Of a stretch of 9,403 nucleotides of DNA, positions 1 through 6,577 are shown piece after piece. Source of the stretch: Pseudomonadota bacterium (GTDB lineage: Bacteria > Pseudomonadota > Alphaproteobacteria > Acetobacterales > Acetobacteraceae); NCBI GenBank assembly GCA_021819535.1, contig JAKAQU010000095.1, forward strand, positions 1 to 9,403. The letters run 5' to 3'. Below the pieces are notes generated by a model. That model was given only the letters and a program-made list of their open reading frames with translations, did not search any database and was not told the origin of the DNA. Each line of letters starts with the position of its first letter. The stretch's first letter is position 1. The translations under genes were made by a program, and so were the position numbers.

Positions 1-128
1 CGCTCGCCAAAACCGGGTCGAGCGATGGGGTCGCGCTTTATCCCTTCCCCGAGATGAACGCCCTGATGGGGTTTCCCTCGGTGCATGAATTCGAAAAAAC
101 CTGGATCGAGACGGAGGATCGGCGATGA
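1..128 (+). CDS. 3' end of an unrecognised gene (partial)
   Basis: An open frame enters from the left edge (first complete codon at base 3) and stops at TGA 126-128, giving the last 41 residues of a protein, ending in FEKTWIETEDRR. Its stop overlaps the ATG of the next gene in the four-base ATGA arrangement (125-128), the usual sign of translational coupling and a shared transcript. The tail is acidic and polar, with no membrane segment and no motif I recognise, so no function is given. The frame is supported by this overlap and by the ribosome-binding sequence GGAGG (113-117) for the next gene lying inside it. The other two forward frames stop at about bases 57 and 88. Confidence 0.6.
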   Translation, partial: LAKTGSSDGVALYPFPEMNALMGFPSVHEFEKTWIETEDRR

Positions 129-880
129 ACACGAAAAAAGAACGGGTGGCGCTGGTGACGGGGGCGGGAAGCGGGGTCGGCCGGGCCTCGGCGCGGGCGC
201 TCGCGGAAGCAGGCTGGACCGTTGTTCTCGCCGGGCGCAGGCGCGAGGCGCTGGAGGAGACCAACGCGTCACTCCCGGCCGGGTGTAGCCATGTCATGGC
301 TGCCGACGTCGCCGATCCGGCCTCGGTTACGGCGCTCTTCGCCGCGATCGGGCGGGAATGCGGGCGGCTCGATCTTCTCTTCAACAATGCCGGCGTCAAT
401 GCCCCCGGCGTGCTGCTGGAAGACCTCGCCTATGAGGACTGGGCGCGGGTGGTGGCGATCAATCTCACCGGCTCGTTCCTCTGCGCCCAGGCGGCGTTTC
501 GCATGATGAAGGCGCAGAGCCCGCAAGGGGGGCGCATCATCAATAACGGCTCGATCTCGGCCTATGCGCCGCGCCCGAACTCGGTCGCCTATACCTCGAC
601 CAAGCATGCGATCACCGGCCTCACCAAATCCCTCTCCCTCGATGGCCGCAAATACGACATCGCCTGTGGCCAGATCGATATCGGCAATGCCGAGACCGAA
701 ATGGCGGCGCGCATGAAACATGGTGTCATGCAGGCCGATGGCCGCATTGCCGCCGAGCCGCTGATGGATGTCGAGAACGTCGCCCGCTCGGTCGTGTTCA
801 TGGCGAGCCTCTCGCTCGACGCCAATATCCAGTTCCTCACCGTGATGGCGACCAAGATGCCCTTCCTCGGGCGCGGCTGA
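125..880 (+). CDS. Short-chain dehydrogenase/reductase (SDR) family oxidoreductase
   Basis: A 251-residue classical SDR, the normal length for a single Rossmann-fold subunit. The nucleotide-binding motif TGAGSGVG is at residues 12-19, NNAG at 87-90, and the catalytic tetrad is Asn113 (in AINLTG), Ser143, Tyr156 and Lys160 (YTSTK). Arg38-Arg39 after the second beta strand favour NADP(H), by the family rule; this is inferred. The usual PG-x3-T motif after beta 6 is replaced by IGNAET (186-191), which marks a subgroup, but the substrate cannot be told from sequence. The ATG at 125 is preceded by GGAGG at a 7-base spacing and overlaps the stop of the upstream gene, so the two are probably co-transcribed. 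The enzyme should be cytoplasmic. Confidence 0.9.
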   Translation: MNTKKERVALVTGAGSGVGRASARALAEAGWTVVLAGRRREALEETNASLPAGCSHVMAADVADPASVTALFAAIGRECGRLDLLFNNAGVNAPGVLLEDLAYEDWARVVAINLTGSFLCAQAAFRMMKAQSPQGGRIINNGSISAYAPRPNSVAYTSTKHAITGLTKSLSLDGRKYDIACGQIDIGNAETEMAARMKHGVMQADGRIAAEPLMDVENVARSVVFMASLSLDANIQFLTVMATKMPFLGRG

Positions 881-906
881 GCGCGATCGCCGCCGGCTGG
901 AGACGG

Positions 907-927
907 CCCGGCACGTCGCGTGTCGGG
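907..927 (+). terminator. Possible hairpin after the SDR gene
   Basis: An 8-bp stem, CCCGGCAC pairing with GTGTCGGG through one G-U pair, closes a 5-base loop 26 bases after the SDR stop codon. It is not followed by a T run, so it is at best a weak or factor-assisted terminator. It could equally be a chance structure in GC-rich sequence or part of a leader upstream of pheS. The rest of the 881-1031 gap shows no gene and no convincing promoter. Confidence 0.25.
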
Positions 928-1031
928 TGCTCGGCGCCCTGTTTCGGCGTCGGGGCGATTGAACTCCGGAGGGAGTGGCGGCAAAAGGCTTCCTGACACG
1001 CGCTTATTCCCTGAGACGGACCGAACGCCGC

Positions 1032-2126
1032 ATGACCGACGATCTTCCCGACCCCCGTGACAACGCGGACGCCGATCCGTGCCGCGCCGCTTTGCACGAC
1101 ATCGCCGCGGCCGCCGATCTCCGCGCGCTCGAGGCGCTTCGCGTCGCCCTTCTCGGCAAGGCCGGGTGGCTCACCCTCCGTCTCAAGGAGTTGGGCAAGC
1201 TCGCGCCGGAGGCACGGCGCGCGCGGGGGGTGGAACTGAACACCCTCAAGGAATCGCTGCTCACGGCGATCGAGGCCAGGCGTGTCGCGCTGGAGGAGAG
1301 CGCGCTCGCGGCACGGCTCGCCTCTGAACGGATAGACGTCACCCTCCCGGCGCGGCCGGCGGCGCCCGGCTTGATCCATCCGATCAGCCGGACGATGGAT
1401 GAAATCGCGGCACTCTTCGGCGCCATGGGCTTCACCGTCGCCGAGGGGCCGGATATCGAGACCGACTGGCATAATTTCGGCGCCCTCAACATCCCCGCCC
1501 ACCATCCCGCGCGCGCCGATCACGACACGTTCTATCTCCCGCCGGAGAACGGGGAGGGGGCGCCGCGCGTGCTCCGCACCCACACTTCGCCGGTGCAGAT
1601 GCGCACCATGCTGCGCGAGAAGCCGCCGATCCGCATCATCGCCATGGGCCGCACCTACCGCGCCGATCACGACGCGACGCACAGCCCGATGTTCCACCAA
1701 TGCGAGGGGCTGGTGATCGATCGCGCCATCACGCTCGGCCATCTCAAGGGCTGCCTGGTCGATTTTCTCCGCGCCTTTTTCGGCCTGCCCGATCTTCCGG
1801 TGCGATTTCGCGCCAGCTACTTCCCCTTCACCGAGCCGTCGATGGAGGTCGATATCGGCTGGAATCGCCAAAGCGGCGAGCTTGGCCGCGGCAGCGATTG
1901 GCTGGAAATTCTGGGGAGCGGCATGGTCCATGCCAAAGTCCTTGCCAATGGCGGCATCGATCCCGGCGAATGGCAAGGCTTCGCCTTTGGCATGGGGATC
2001 GAACGGATCACCATGCTGAAACACGGGATCAACGATCTCCGGCCGTTTTTCGACGGCGATCTCCGCTGGCTCCGCCATTACGGCTTCAGCCCGCTCGCCC
2101 CGGCGATGTTGCATGAGGGGGTGTGA
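1032..2126 (+). CDS. pheS: Phenylalanine--tRNA ligase alpha subunit
   Basis: The catalytic subunit of the alpha2-beta2 phenylalanyl-tRNA synthetase, which charges tRNA-Phe with phenylalanine using ATP. From ATG 1032 it has 364 residues (E. coli PheS: 327). An N-terminal helical tRNA-binding region covers about 1-100 (GKAGWLTLRLKELG at 42-55). The class II core follows: motif 1 region around 115-150 (GLIHPISRTMDEI), motif 2 with GRTYR (206-210) and FHQCEG (221-226), and motif 3 with FAFGMGIERITM (317-328). The frame stays open upstream to a GTG at 975, but that start has GGAGG only two bases ahead and adds 19 residues of unsupported sequence. ATG 1032 is preferred although its own ribosome-binding site is weak. 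pheT begins three bases after the stop, so the pair is an operon. The rplT gene that often precedes pheS is not seen. Confidence 0.97.
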   Translation: MTDDLPDPRDNADADPCRAALHDIAAAADLRALEALRVALLGKAGWLTLRLKELGKLAPEARRARGVELNTLKESLLTAIEARRVALEESALAARLASERIDVTLPARPAAPGLIHPISRTMDEIAALFGAMGFTVAEGPDIETDWHNFGALNIPAHHPARADHDTFYLPPENGEGAPRVLRTHTSPVQMRTMLREKPPIRIIAMGRTYRADHDATHSPMFHQCEGLVIDRAITLGHLKGCLVDFLRAFFGLPDLPVRFRASYFPFTEPSMEVDIGWNRQSGELGRGSDWLEILGSGMVHAKVLANGGIDPGEWQGFAFGMGIERITMLKHGINDLRPFFDGDLRWLRHYGFSPLAPAMLHEGV

Positions 2127-2129
2127 GCG

Positions 2130-4589
2130 ATGAAATTCACCCTCTCCTGGCTCCGCGACCATCTGGAGACCACGGCGCCGCTCGCCGAGATCGCCCAAAC
2201 TCTGTCAGCGATCGGGCTCGAAGTCGAAAACGTGGACGACCGCGCCAGGGCGCTGGCCCCGTTCCGCATCGCCCGCGTGATCGAGGCCGCACCCCATCCC
2301 GACGCCGACCGGCTGCGCGCCTGCCGGGTCGAGACCGGGGAAGGGGGGGCGGTTTCGGTGGTGTGCGGCGCGCCCAATGCGCGCACAGGCCTGAAAACCG
2401 TCTTCGCGCCGCCCGGAAGCCTGATCCCGGGCACCGGGATCACCCTGAAAACGGGACGAATTCGCGGCGTCGAGAGTGCCGGGATGCTGCTCTCGCTCCG
2501 CGAAATGGGATTGGGCGAGGATCACGCCGGCATCGTCGAACTTCCCGACGATGCCCCGGTCGGGGCGAGCTATGCCGAATGGGCCGGGCTCGATGACGCG
2601 GTGATCGAGATCGCCGTCACCCCCAATCGCGGTGATGCGCTGGCGGTGCGCGGCATCGCCCGCGATCTTGCCGCGGCCGGGCTCGGGCGGCTCAAGCAAT
2701 GGTCGGCCCCGGCCGTGCCGGCGCGGTTTCCAAGCCCGCTCGCCTGGCGGATCGACTGGCCGGAAGCCTGTCCCTTCGTTCTCGGGCGAAGCTTTCGCGG
2801 GCTCCGAAACGGGCCGAGCCCGGACTGGCTCGCCGCACGCCTTCGCGCGATCGGCCTCCGCCCGATCAATGCCCTCGTCGATATCACCAATTTTTTCACC
2901 TTCGATATCGGGCGTCCCTTGCATGTTTTTGACATAAAAAAAATCACCGGCCCGGAGATGGTCCTCCGCCGCGGCACCGGCGAGGTGTTGCAGGCGCTCA
3001 ACAACCGCGAATATCGCCTCGAGCGCGAGGATTGCGTGATCGCCGATGCCGCCGCCGCGCGCTCGCTCGCCGGCATCATGGGCGGGGTCGAGAGCGGCTG
3101 CGATCATGAGACGACCGAGATGTTTCTCGAATGCGCGCTGTTCGACCCGGTGCGGATCGCGCAAAGCGGCAGGCGGCTGCAAATCCATTCCGACGCCCGC
3201 GCCCGTTTCGAGCGCGGGATCGACCCCGCGCTGATGCCGGAGGCAGTGGAAGCGGCGAGCCGGATGATCCTCGATCTCTGCGGCGGCGAGGCGAGCGAAT
3301 TGGTCAGCGCCGGCGCCATGCCACGCTGGCAGCGGCGGGCGAGTTTGCGTCTCTCGCGCCTTCGCGAGTTCGGCGGCGTCGAAATCGCGCCCGAGACCGC
3401 GATCACGCGCCTCGAAGCCCTCGGGTTTACGCTTGCGGCGCGGGAGGGCGAGCGCCTCTCTTTCGCCGTTCCTTCCTGGCGCAACGACATCGCGGCTGCC
3501 GGCGCCCTCGATTTCGCGCCCACGATCGCGCCGGACTATGCGGCGCGGTTGGCCATGCGTGTTGCCGAAATCGAGCCCGAGGCCGATCTGATCGAAGAGG
3601 TCTTGCGCCTCGGCGGGCTCGACGCGGTGCCCTCGGTGTCGCTGCCGCGGACGGCCGCCCTCCCGGGCCCGGCGCTGACGCAAGCCGGGGCGCGGGCGGC
3701 ACTCGTCCGCCGCGTGCTCGCCGCGCGCGGGCTTCTGGAATGCGTGAGCTTCTCTTTCATGGCCCGTGATGAGGCGGCGCGGTTCGGCGCGGCGCCGGCC
3801 TCGCTCCGCCTCCTCAATCCGATCGCCGCGGATCTCGATCAGTTGCGCCCGACCCCGCTCGCCGCCCTGGTGCCGGCACTCGCGCGCAATCTCGCCCGCG
3901 CCGCGGGTGAGGTCATGCTGTTCGAAATCGGCCCCGGATTTGCGGCCGACGGCGCGGTCGAAATCGCGACCGGCCTTCGCGCCGGCGCCCCGCCGCGCCA
4001 TTGGGCGATGCCGGCGCGCGCGTTCGATGCGTTCGACGCCAAGGCCGATGCGCTCGCCGTGCTCGCCGCCCTCGGGGTCGCGCCCGATTCGCTGACGACC
4101 AGCGCCGAGCCGCTGGGTCATTATCACCCCGGCCGCGCCGGCGTCTTGCGGCTCGGGCCGAAAAATACGCTTGCCGCGTTCGGCGAGTTGCACCCCAATC
4201 TCCTCGCCGCCTTCGATCTTGCCGGCCCGGTGGCGGCCTTCGAGATATTCCTCGACGCCATACCCGCGGCCAAGCGCCGCCGGCGTGGTGCTGCCGATCT
4301 CCCGCCGCTTCAGCCGCTCACCCGCGATTTCGCCTTCGTCGTTGCTGAAAACGTCCCGGCGGAGGCGGTTTTGCGCGCCGCGCGCGGGGCGGAGCGGGCG
4401 CTGATCACCGCCGTTTCCCTGTTCGATGTCTATGCCGGGGAAAACTTGCCCGAGGGCCAGAAATCGCTCGCCATCGCGGTCACGCTACAGCCGCGCGAAC
4501 GGGCGCTCACCGACGCCGAGATCGAAACCATTTCCGCGCGTATCACGGCAGCCGTCACCGCCGCGACCGGGGCGAAGCTGCGGGGCTAA
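2130..4589 (+). CDS. pheT: Phenylalanine--tRNA ligase beta subunit
   Basis: The beta subunit of phenylalanyl-tRNA synthetase, responsible for tRNA binding and hydrolysis of mischarged Tyr-tRNA-Phe. It has 819 residues (E. coli: 795). Domains in order: EMAP/OB-type tRNA-binding domain (about 40-150); B3/B4 editing domain (about 212-385), with His265, Glu334 and Ser354 at positions I match to E. coli editing residues His261, Glu334 and Thr354; B5 domain (about 403-453, ending VPSWRNDI); catalytic-like core (about 482-705); and C-terminal ferredoxin-fold anticodon-binding domain (about 725-818). About 27 residues (454-480) are inserted between VPSWRNDI and EPEADLIEEV, where E. coli continues almost directly. 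The start is well supported by GAGGGGG at 2115-2121, 8 bases before the ATG and inside the end of pheS. Codons for Ile269-Lys271 form an A8 run, unusual in this GC-rich gene. Confidence 0.97.
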   Translation: MKFTLSWLRDHLETTAPLAEIAQTLSAIGLEVENVDDRARALAPFRIARVIEAAPHPDADRLRACRVETGEGGAVSVVCGAPNARTGLKTVFAPPGSLIPGTGITLKTGRIRGVESAGMLLSLREMGLGEDHAGIVELPDDAPVGASYAEWAGLDDAVIEIAVTPNRGDALAVRGIARDLAAAGLGRLKQWSAPAVPARFPSPLAWRIDWPEACPFVLGRSFRGLRNGPSPDWLAARLRAIGLRPINALVDITNFFTFDIGRPLHVFDIKKITGPEMVLRRGTGEVLQALNNREYRLEREDCVIADAAAARSLAGIMGGVESGCDHETTEMFLECALFDPVRIAQSGRRLQIHSDARARFERGIDPALMPEAVEAASRMILDLCGGEASELVSAGAMPRWQRRASLRLSRLREFGGVEIAPETAITRLEALGFTLAAREGERLSFAVPSWRNDIAAAGALDFAPTIAPDYAARLAMRVAEIEPEADLIEEVLRLGGLDAVPSVSLPRTAALPGPALTQAGARAALVRRVLAARGLLECVSFSFMARDEAARFGAAPASLRLLNPIAADLDQLRPTPLAALVPALARNLARAAGEVMLFEIGPGFAADGAVEIATGLRAGAPPRHWAMPARAFDAFDAKADALAVLAALGVAPDSLTTSAEPLGHYHPGRAGVLRLGPKNTLAAFGELHPNLLAAFDLAGPVAAFEIFLDAIPAAKRRRRGAADLPPLQPLTRDFAFVVAENVPAEAVLRAARGAERALITAVSLFDVYAGENLPEGQKSLAIAVTLQPRERALTDAEIETISARITAAVTAATGAKLRG

Positions 4590-4598
4590 GACAGGTAT

Positions 4599-4622
4599 TT
4601 TCTTTTTCTGAAGAAAAAGAAA
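4599..4622 (+). terminator. A/T-rich hairpin just after pheT
   Basis: A perfect 10-bp stem, TTTCTTTTTC and GAAAAAGAAA, closes a TGAA loop starting 10 bases after the pheT stop. As RNA this A-U stem is weak, and it lacks the GC-rich stem plus U-tract of a classical intrinsic terminator. It is listed as part of the composite termination region for pheST. Confidence 0.4.
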
Positions 4623-4669
4623 CAAAAAGACTTTTGTTCCGTTTTCTCGGAGGGGCAGACTCCTCGGAG

Positions 4670-4694
4670 TGGGCAGTGCCGCTGGCACTGCCCA
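4670..4694. terminator. GC-rich central hairpin of the convergent junction
   Basis: A perfect 11-bp stem, TGGGCAGTGCC and GGCACTGCCCA, closes a three-base loop. It is symmetric, so it folds on either transcript. On the plus strand a T6 run (4706-4711) follows 11 bases after the stem; on the minus strand T-rich sequence is reached only after about 35 bases. It is the most stable structure in the gap and the best candidate stem for termination from either side. Confidence 0.5.
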
Positions 4695-4712
4695 GCAGAT
4701 AAAAATTTTTTG

Positions 4713-4734
4713 GTTCTTTTTTATAAAAAAGAAC
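4713..4734 (-). terminator. 22-bp perfect A/T palindrome after the minus-strand operon
   Basis: A perfect 22-bp palindrome of the form GTTC-T6-AT-A6-GAAC, beginning 17 bases past the stop of the minus-strand membrane-protein gene. Both strands read the same, so it could fold as a hairpin in either transcript or cruciform in DNA. It resembles the hairpin at 4599-4622 in layout (CTTTTT arm, short centre, AAAAAG arm). It probably contributes to transcript ends of the tkt-gap operon. Confidence 0.4.
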
Positions 4735-4751
4735 TTTTCTTCTGTCTCTTC

Positions 4752-5525
4752 TTACGTCATCTCAGCGTCGGGATGCCGCCCTGCCCGCTGCGGCAGGAGG
4801 GCGAGGCAGGCGATGATGAACAGGGCGAGCACGAGGCTGGCCAGCGGCCGGCTGAAGGCGAGCCCGCCATCGGCATGGGGCTTGTCGAGAAAATCACCGA
4901 CGGTCGCGCCGAGTGGCCGGGTCAGGATGAACGCCGCCCAGAACAGCGCGACGCGGGAGATACGGGTGAAAAAATAGAGCGACGTGACGATCGCGATCGC
5001 CGCGAGAAACAGGAGAGCCCCGCCGCCATAGCCGAGGCCGGCATCATCGGCCGCCCAGTCGCCGAGCGCGGTGCCGAGGGTCTGCGAAAACGTGATCGCG
5101 GCCCAATAGAAGGCCTCGCTGCGCGGGGTCGCGACCGTCGTCACGGCGACGCTGCCCTGCGCCCGGTACCAGAAGCCGAGCGTCGCGAGCAGAAGCGTCA
5201 GGAGCAGGCTCGTGCCGCCGGCATAGCCGATGCCGAGCGAGCGGTCGGCGAAATCGGCCATGGTGGTGCCGAAGGTGGTGGAGGCGATGATCGTCGCCCA
5301 ATAGAGAAGGGGATGGAAACGCGGCGCCATGATCTGCGCGGCGACGAGGGCGACGAGGGCGGCGAGGAAGAGCAGCGTGCCGGCGAGATAGCCCCAGCCG
5401 AGCGTCATCGTCACCGTATCGCCGCCGGTCTCACCGAGCGTCGTTGCGGCGATTTTGATGAGCCAGAAGACGAGGGTGATCTCGGGAACCTTGCTGTTCC
5501 CGCCCTGGCTTTGTCCGGTCGCCAT
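4752..5525 (-). CDS. DUF347-type (COG4705-like) four-repeat membrane protein
   Basis: A 257-residue integral membrane protein made of four similar units, recognised as the DUF347 repeat family from the opening KVPEITLVFWLIKIAATTLG. The units start near residues 12, 69, 136 and 191. Each has an FW or YW aromatic pair, then a small-residue motif: TTLGETGGD (28-36), TTFGTTMAD (83-91), QTLGTALGD (148-156), RPLGATVGD (203-211). The first three continue into LGWGY, LGIGY or LGLGY with a Gly- and Leu-rich helix. About two hydrophobic segments per unit give an estimated seven to eight helices. The function of the family is unknown to me; a transporter-like role is only a guess. ATG 5525 is chosen because it starts 11 bases after the gap stop; an in-frame ATG at 5591 would lie inside gap and give an atypical leader. 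The ribosome-binding site is poor, so translation may be coupled to gap. Confidence 0.8.
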   Translation of the reverse strand: MATGQSQGGNSKVPEITLVFWLIKIAATTLGETGGDTVTMTLGWGYLAGTLLFLAALVALVAAQIMAPRFHPLLYWATIIASTTFGTTMADFADRSLGIGYAGGTSLLLTLLLATLGFWYRAQGSVAVTTVATPRSEAFYWAAITFSQTLGTALGDWAADDAGLGYGGGALLFLAAIAIVTSLYFFTRISRVALFWAAFILTRPLGATVGDFLDKPHADGGLAFSRPLASLVLALFIIACLALLPQRAGRHPDAEMT

Positions 5526-5536
5526 CGCGGGCGGGA

Positions 5537-6550
5537 CTAGAGCGACCCGAGCAATGCCGCGGTGTCGGCCATGCGGTTGGAAAAACCCCATTCATTGTCG
5601 TACCAGCCCATCACCCGCGCGAGCTTGCCATCGACCACCGTCGTCTGCGTCGCATCGAAGCTGCACGAGGCGCTGACATGGTTGAAATCGACGCTGACCA
5701 GTTTCTCGGTGTTATAGGCGAGAATGTTCTTGAGTTCGCCGTCTGCCGCGGCGCGGAAGGCGGCGTTGATGGTCTCCGCGTCGGCCGGGCGGGCGAGGTT
5801 CACATCGAGCGAGACCAGCGAGACATTGGGCGTGGGCACGCGGATCGCGGTGCCGTCGAGCTTGCCCTTGAGCGCCGGGAGCACGAGGCCGACGGCGCGC
5901 GCCGCCCCGGTCGAGGTCGGGATCGTCGAGACCGCGGCCGCCCGCGCCCGGTGCAGATCCTTGTGCAGGGTATCGACGGTGCGCTGATCGCCGGTATAGG
6001 CGTGGATGGTCACCATGTAGCCGCGCTCGATGCCGAAGGCCTCGTGCAGCACCTTGGCCATCGGGGCGAGACAATTGGTGGTGCAGGAGGCGTTGGAGAC
6101 CACGGTCATCGCTGGCGTCAGCACCTGATGATTGACGCCATAGACCACGGTCGCGTCCACGCCATCGGCCGGCGCCGAGACCAGAACCTTGCGCGCACCG
6201 GCGGTAAGCAGGGCGGCGGCGGCTTCGCGCTTGGTGAAGAGGCCGGTGCATTCCATCGCCACATCGACGCCGGCGAGGGGAAGTTTTGCCGGATCGCGCT
6301 CGGCGGAAACCCGGATCGGCCCCCATTCGCGCCCACGATAGCGGATGTGAAGGGTATTGCCGTCCACCGTGACCTCACCCGGGAAGCGGCCATGAACGCT
6401 GTCATAGCGAAACAGATGGGCATTGGCCTCGACGCTGCCGAGATCATTGATCGCGACCGGCAAGACGTCATCGCGTTCGCTTTCGATCATCGCCCGCAGG
6501 ACCAGCCGCCCGATGCGGCCAAACCCGTTGATCGCGACACGTACCGGCAT
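5537..6550 (-). CDS. gap: Type I glyceraldehyde-3-phosphate dehydrogenase
   Basis: Phosphorylating GAPDH, interconverting glyceraldehyde-3-phosphate and 1,3-bisphosphoglycerate in glycolysis, gluconeogenesis or the Calvin cycle; a cytoplasmic tetramer in this family. It has 337 residues, the usual length. The NAD-binding motif NGFGRIGR is at 8-15, the active-site motif SNASCTTNC at 152-160 with catalytic Cys156, and the partner His183 lies in TIHAYTGDQ. Asp36 (AINDLGS) is the acidic residue that favours NAD; the loop position that is Pro in many strictly NAD-dependent enzymes is Leu195 (DTLHKD), so coenzyme preference is not settled. The start at ATG 6550 is supported by AGAGGAA seven bases upstream; an in-frame ATG at 6571 has no such site. 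It lies 27 bases after tkt and 11 before the membrane-protein gene, so all three probably share a transcript. No pgk follows, unlike many tkt-gap clusters. Confidence 0.96.
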   Translation of the reverse strand: MPVRVAINGFGRIGRLVLRAMIESERDDVLPVAINDLGSVEANAHLFRYDSVHGRFPGEVTVDGNTLHIRYRGREWGPIRVSAERDPAKLPLAGVDVAMECTGLFTKREAAAALLTAGARKVLVSAPADGVDATVVYGVNHQVLTPAMTVVSNASCTTNCLAPMAKVLHEAFGIERGYMVTIHAYTGDQRTVDTLHKDLHRARAAAVSTIPTSTGAARAVGLVLPALKGKLDGTAIRVPTPNVSLVSLDVNLARPADAETINAAFRAAADGELKNILAYNTEKLVSVDFNHVSASCSFDATQTTVVDGKLARVMGWYDNEWGFSNRMADTAALLGSL

Positions 6551-6557
6551 GGTCGGG

Positions 6558-6564
6558 TTCCTCT
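6558..6564 (-). promoter_or_regulatory. Ribosome-binding site deciding the gap start
   Basis: AGAGGAA on the minus strand, seven bases before ATG 6550, in the 27-base spacer between tkt and gap. It selects this start over the in-frame ATG at 6571, which would add MTKRNPT. Confidence 0.75.
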
Positions 6565-6577
6565 TTGTCATGGCCGC

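Larger units (their letters stand above)
4599..4734. repeat. Three-part palindromic element between convergent genes
   Basis: The 162-base gap between the convergent ends of pheT and the DUF347 gene holds three perfect inverted repeats in a row, listed separately below. The two outer ones are almost pure A/T and lie in stretches of about 32% GC (4591-4650) and 22% GC (4701-4751); the central one lies in about 68% GC. No reading frame or RNA gene is visible. Position and symmetry suggest a bidirectional terminator. From memory, similar CTTTTTCTGAAGAAAAAG-type blocks recur between genes in Acetobacteraceae, so it may also be a member of a dispersed repeat family. Only one copy lies in this window, so that part is unproven. 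Confidence 0.6.

Noticed and set aside
975..1031. GTG start extending pheS by 19 residues
   Set aside because: GGAGG is only two bases from the GTG, and the extra residues match nothing expected in PheS; ATG 1032 gives a normal N-terminus.
837..2198. Minus-strand open frame of 453 codons opposite pheS
   Set aside because: It lies antisense to well-recognised pheS, is Arg/Gly/Ala/Glu-rich with no domain, and such shadow frames are expected where third codon positions are GC-rich.
2205..4193. Minus-strand open frame of 662 codons opposite pheT
   Set aside because: It is antisense to pheT, low in hydrophobic structure and without any recognisable motif; GC-rich shadow.
4710..5540. Plus-strand open frame of 276 codons opposite the DUF347 gene
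   Set aside because: The minus strand encodes four coherent membrane repeats, while the plus frame is charged, repetitive Arg/Glu/Gly sequence.
6551..6571. Upstream ATG start for gap at 6571
   Set aside because: It has no Shine-Dalgarno sequence, whereas ATG 6550 has AGAGGAA at a 7-base spacing and gives the standard MPVRVAINGFG start.
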